5,005 bases of DNA, taken from the NCBI GenBank assembly GCA_030604345.1, contig JAUVWB010000155.1, positions 1 to 5,005 on the forward strand. Direction: 5' to 3'. Positions 4,671-5,005 of the stretch are shown here, piece after piece. Each line of letters begins with the position of its first letter. Position 1 is the first letter of the stretch. The position numbers and the translations under genes were made by a program. The notes below the pieces were generated by a model that made no database searches, was not told the origin of the DNA, and saw nothing but the letters and a program-made list of their open reading frames with translations. The DNA is from Desulfofustis sp. (GTDB lineage Bacteria; Desulfobacterota; Desulfobulbia; Desulfobulbales; Desulfocapsaceae).

Positions 4671-5005
4671 TGAAGTCGTGGGCCGCATCCCCTTGTAAAC
4701 GGTCGGGGTAAACTCTCTGGCCGGTTGGTGTTGTCATCACTCCGGTCACCGGATTGTTGTTGAAACGTAGCAAAAAAAGACTAGTTGTTGTGCAAAAACG
4801 TGCGCCGGAAAAAAGAATGATTATTATAATGCTACAGCAGGGTCTTTGCATGATGCCGAAACGGGGCACTTCTTCTCTTCTTTCACTCCCTCTCTCCACC
4901 TGCTCCGTCACGCATCATGCTGAGACCCCGTCTGTACCGATCTTTTTTTTCCTCTTGTTCGATTTCCTTCTCATCTGTAGTGCCCGTTACGCTTGCGGTT
5001 CGAGA
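4671..5005 (+). other. Intergenic stretch downstream of rarD, no convincing gene
   Basis: This is 335 nt richer in A/T and pyrimidine runs than the genes to its left. It holds an inverted repeat (4741-4753) and a TATAAT hexamer (4825-4830) without a good -35 at 16-18 nt. It also has a T8 run (4943-4950) not preceded by a strong hairpin. On the plus strand a frame from ATG 4817, 4829, 4850 or 4853 stays open to the window end. From 4850 it begins MMPKRGTSSLLSLPLSTCS, with AGGG (4839-4842) 7 nt before the ATG. Its sequence resembles no family and consists largely of T/C-rich codons, so it may be a truncated hypothetical gene or plain intergenic DNA. The end sequence GGTTCGAGA recalls a tRNA T-loop, but no other tRNA arm is visible. 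Confidence 0.4.
4741..4753. repeat. Perfect 13-bp inverted repeat downstream of rarD
   Basis: TCCGGT-C-ACCGGA is a perfect inverted repeat with one central base, 71 nt after the rarD stop. As RNA it can form a 5-bp stem with a TCA loop, followed by TTGTTGTTG. It is either a weak intrinsic terminator for the rightward transcript or a protein-binding site for something further right. Neither is proven. Confidence 0.3.

Noticed and set aside
4645..4911. Minus-strand frame of 88 codons overlapping the end of rarD
   Set aside because: It overlaps a certain gene antisense by 26 nt, has low-complexity IIIII and NNN runs, and matches no family. Conservation in relatives would be needed to revive it.
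4931..4950. Possible intrinsic terminator before the T8 run
   Set aside because: The only upstream hairpin (AGAC-CCC-GTCT) has four base pairs and is about 9 nt from the T run, too weak and too far.
4950..5005. Possible tRNA at the right edge (GGTTCGAGA)
   Set aside because: Only a T-loop-like string is present; no acceptor, D or anticodon arm can be folded upstream.

Overview
The window looks like chromosomal DNA of a Gram-negative bacterium. It is moderately GC-rich, with G/C-biased third codon positions. The Gram-negative inference rests on a tripartite-type RND efflux pump: an adaptor with a membrane anchor and an inner-membrane pump. The combination with a CcdA-type thiol-disulfide membrane protein and RarD would fit a proteobacterium or a Desulfobacterota/Desulfuromonadota-type organism. 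That placement is a guess from gene content, not something the sequence proves. I see no rRNA, tRNA, CRISPR array, insertion sequence or integrase.

Left half (1-2660, minus strand): one apparent operon read right to left. A TetR-family regulator (1943-2542) is followed after 19 nt by a periplasmic adaptor (772-1923), whose stop overlaps by ATGA the start of an RND pump subunit (775 to beyond position 1). Only the first 258 residues of the pump lie in the window. A plausible sigma-70 promoter for the operon sits at 2632-2660. Presumably the repressor senses a toxic compound and releases the operon, the adaptor and pump then export it, and the outer-membrane channel is encoded elsewhere.

Centre (2543-2926): a divergent control region. 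It has two perfect palindromes (2669-2682 and 2691-2703), a candidate promoter, and a leader of about 220 nt before the rightward gene. Mutually exclusive short hairpins in this leader end 12 nt before a good ribosome binding site, and short open frames there touch the next start codon through TGATG and TAATG overlaps.

Right half (2927-4670, plus strand): a 249-aa CcdA/DsbD-type membrane protein with its two expected cysteines (C35, C161), then rarD (EamA/DMT superfamily). Between them is a 15-codon open frame with its own Shine-Dalgarno sequence. Its stop overlaps the rarD start by ATGA, so rarD may depend on translation of this mini-ORF. The last 335 nt (4671-5005) hold no convincing gene, only an inverted repeat, a TATAAT hexamer and pyrimidine-rich sequence.

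The gene families are ordinary. The unexplained parts are the divergent control region and the leader of the CcdA-like gene, the mini-ORF in front of rarD, and a cysteine pair (CGLPC) in the pump's porter domain. I found no clear evidence of a wholly new system.
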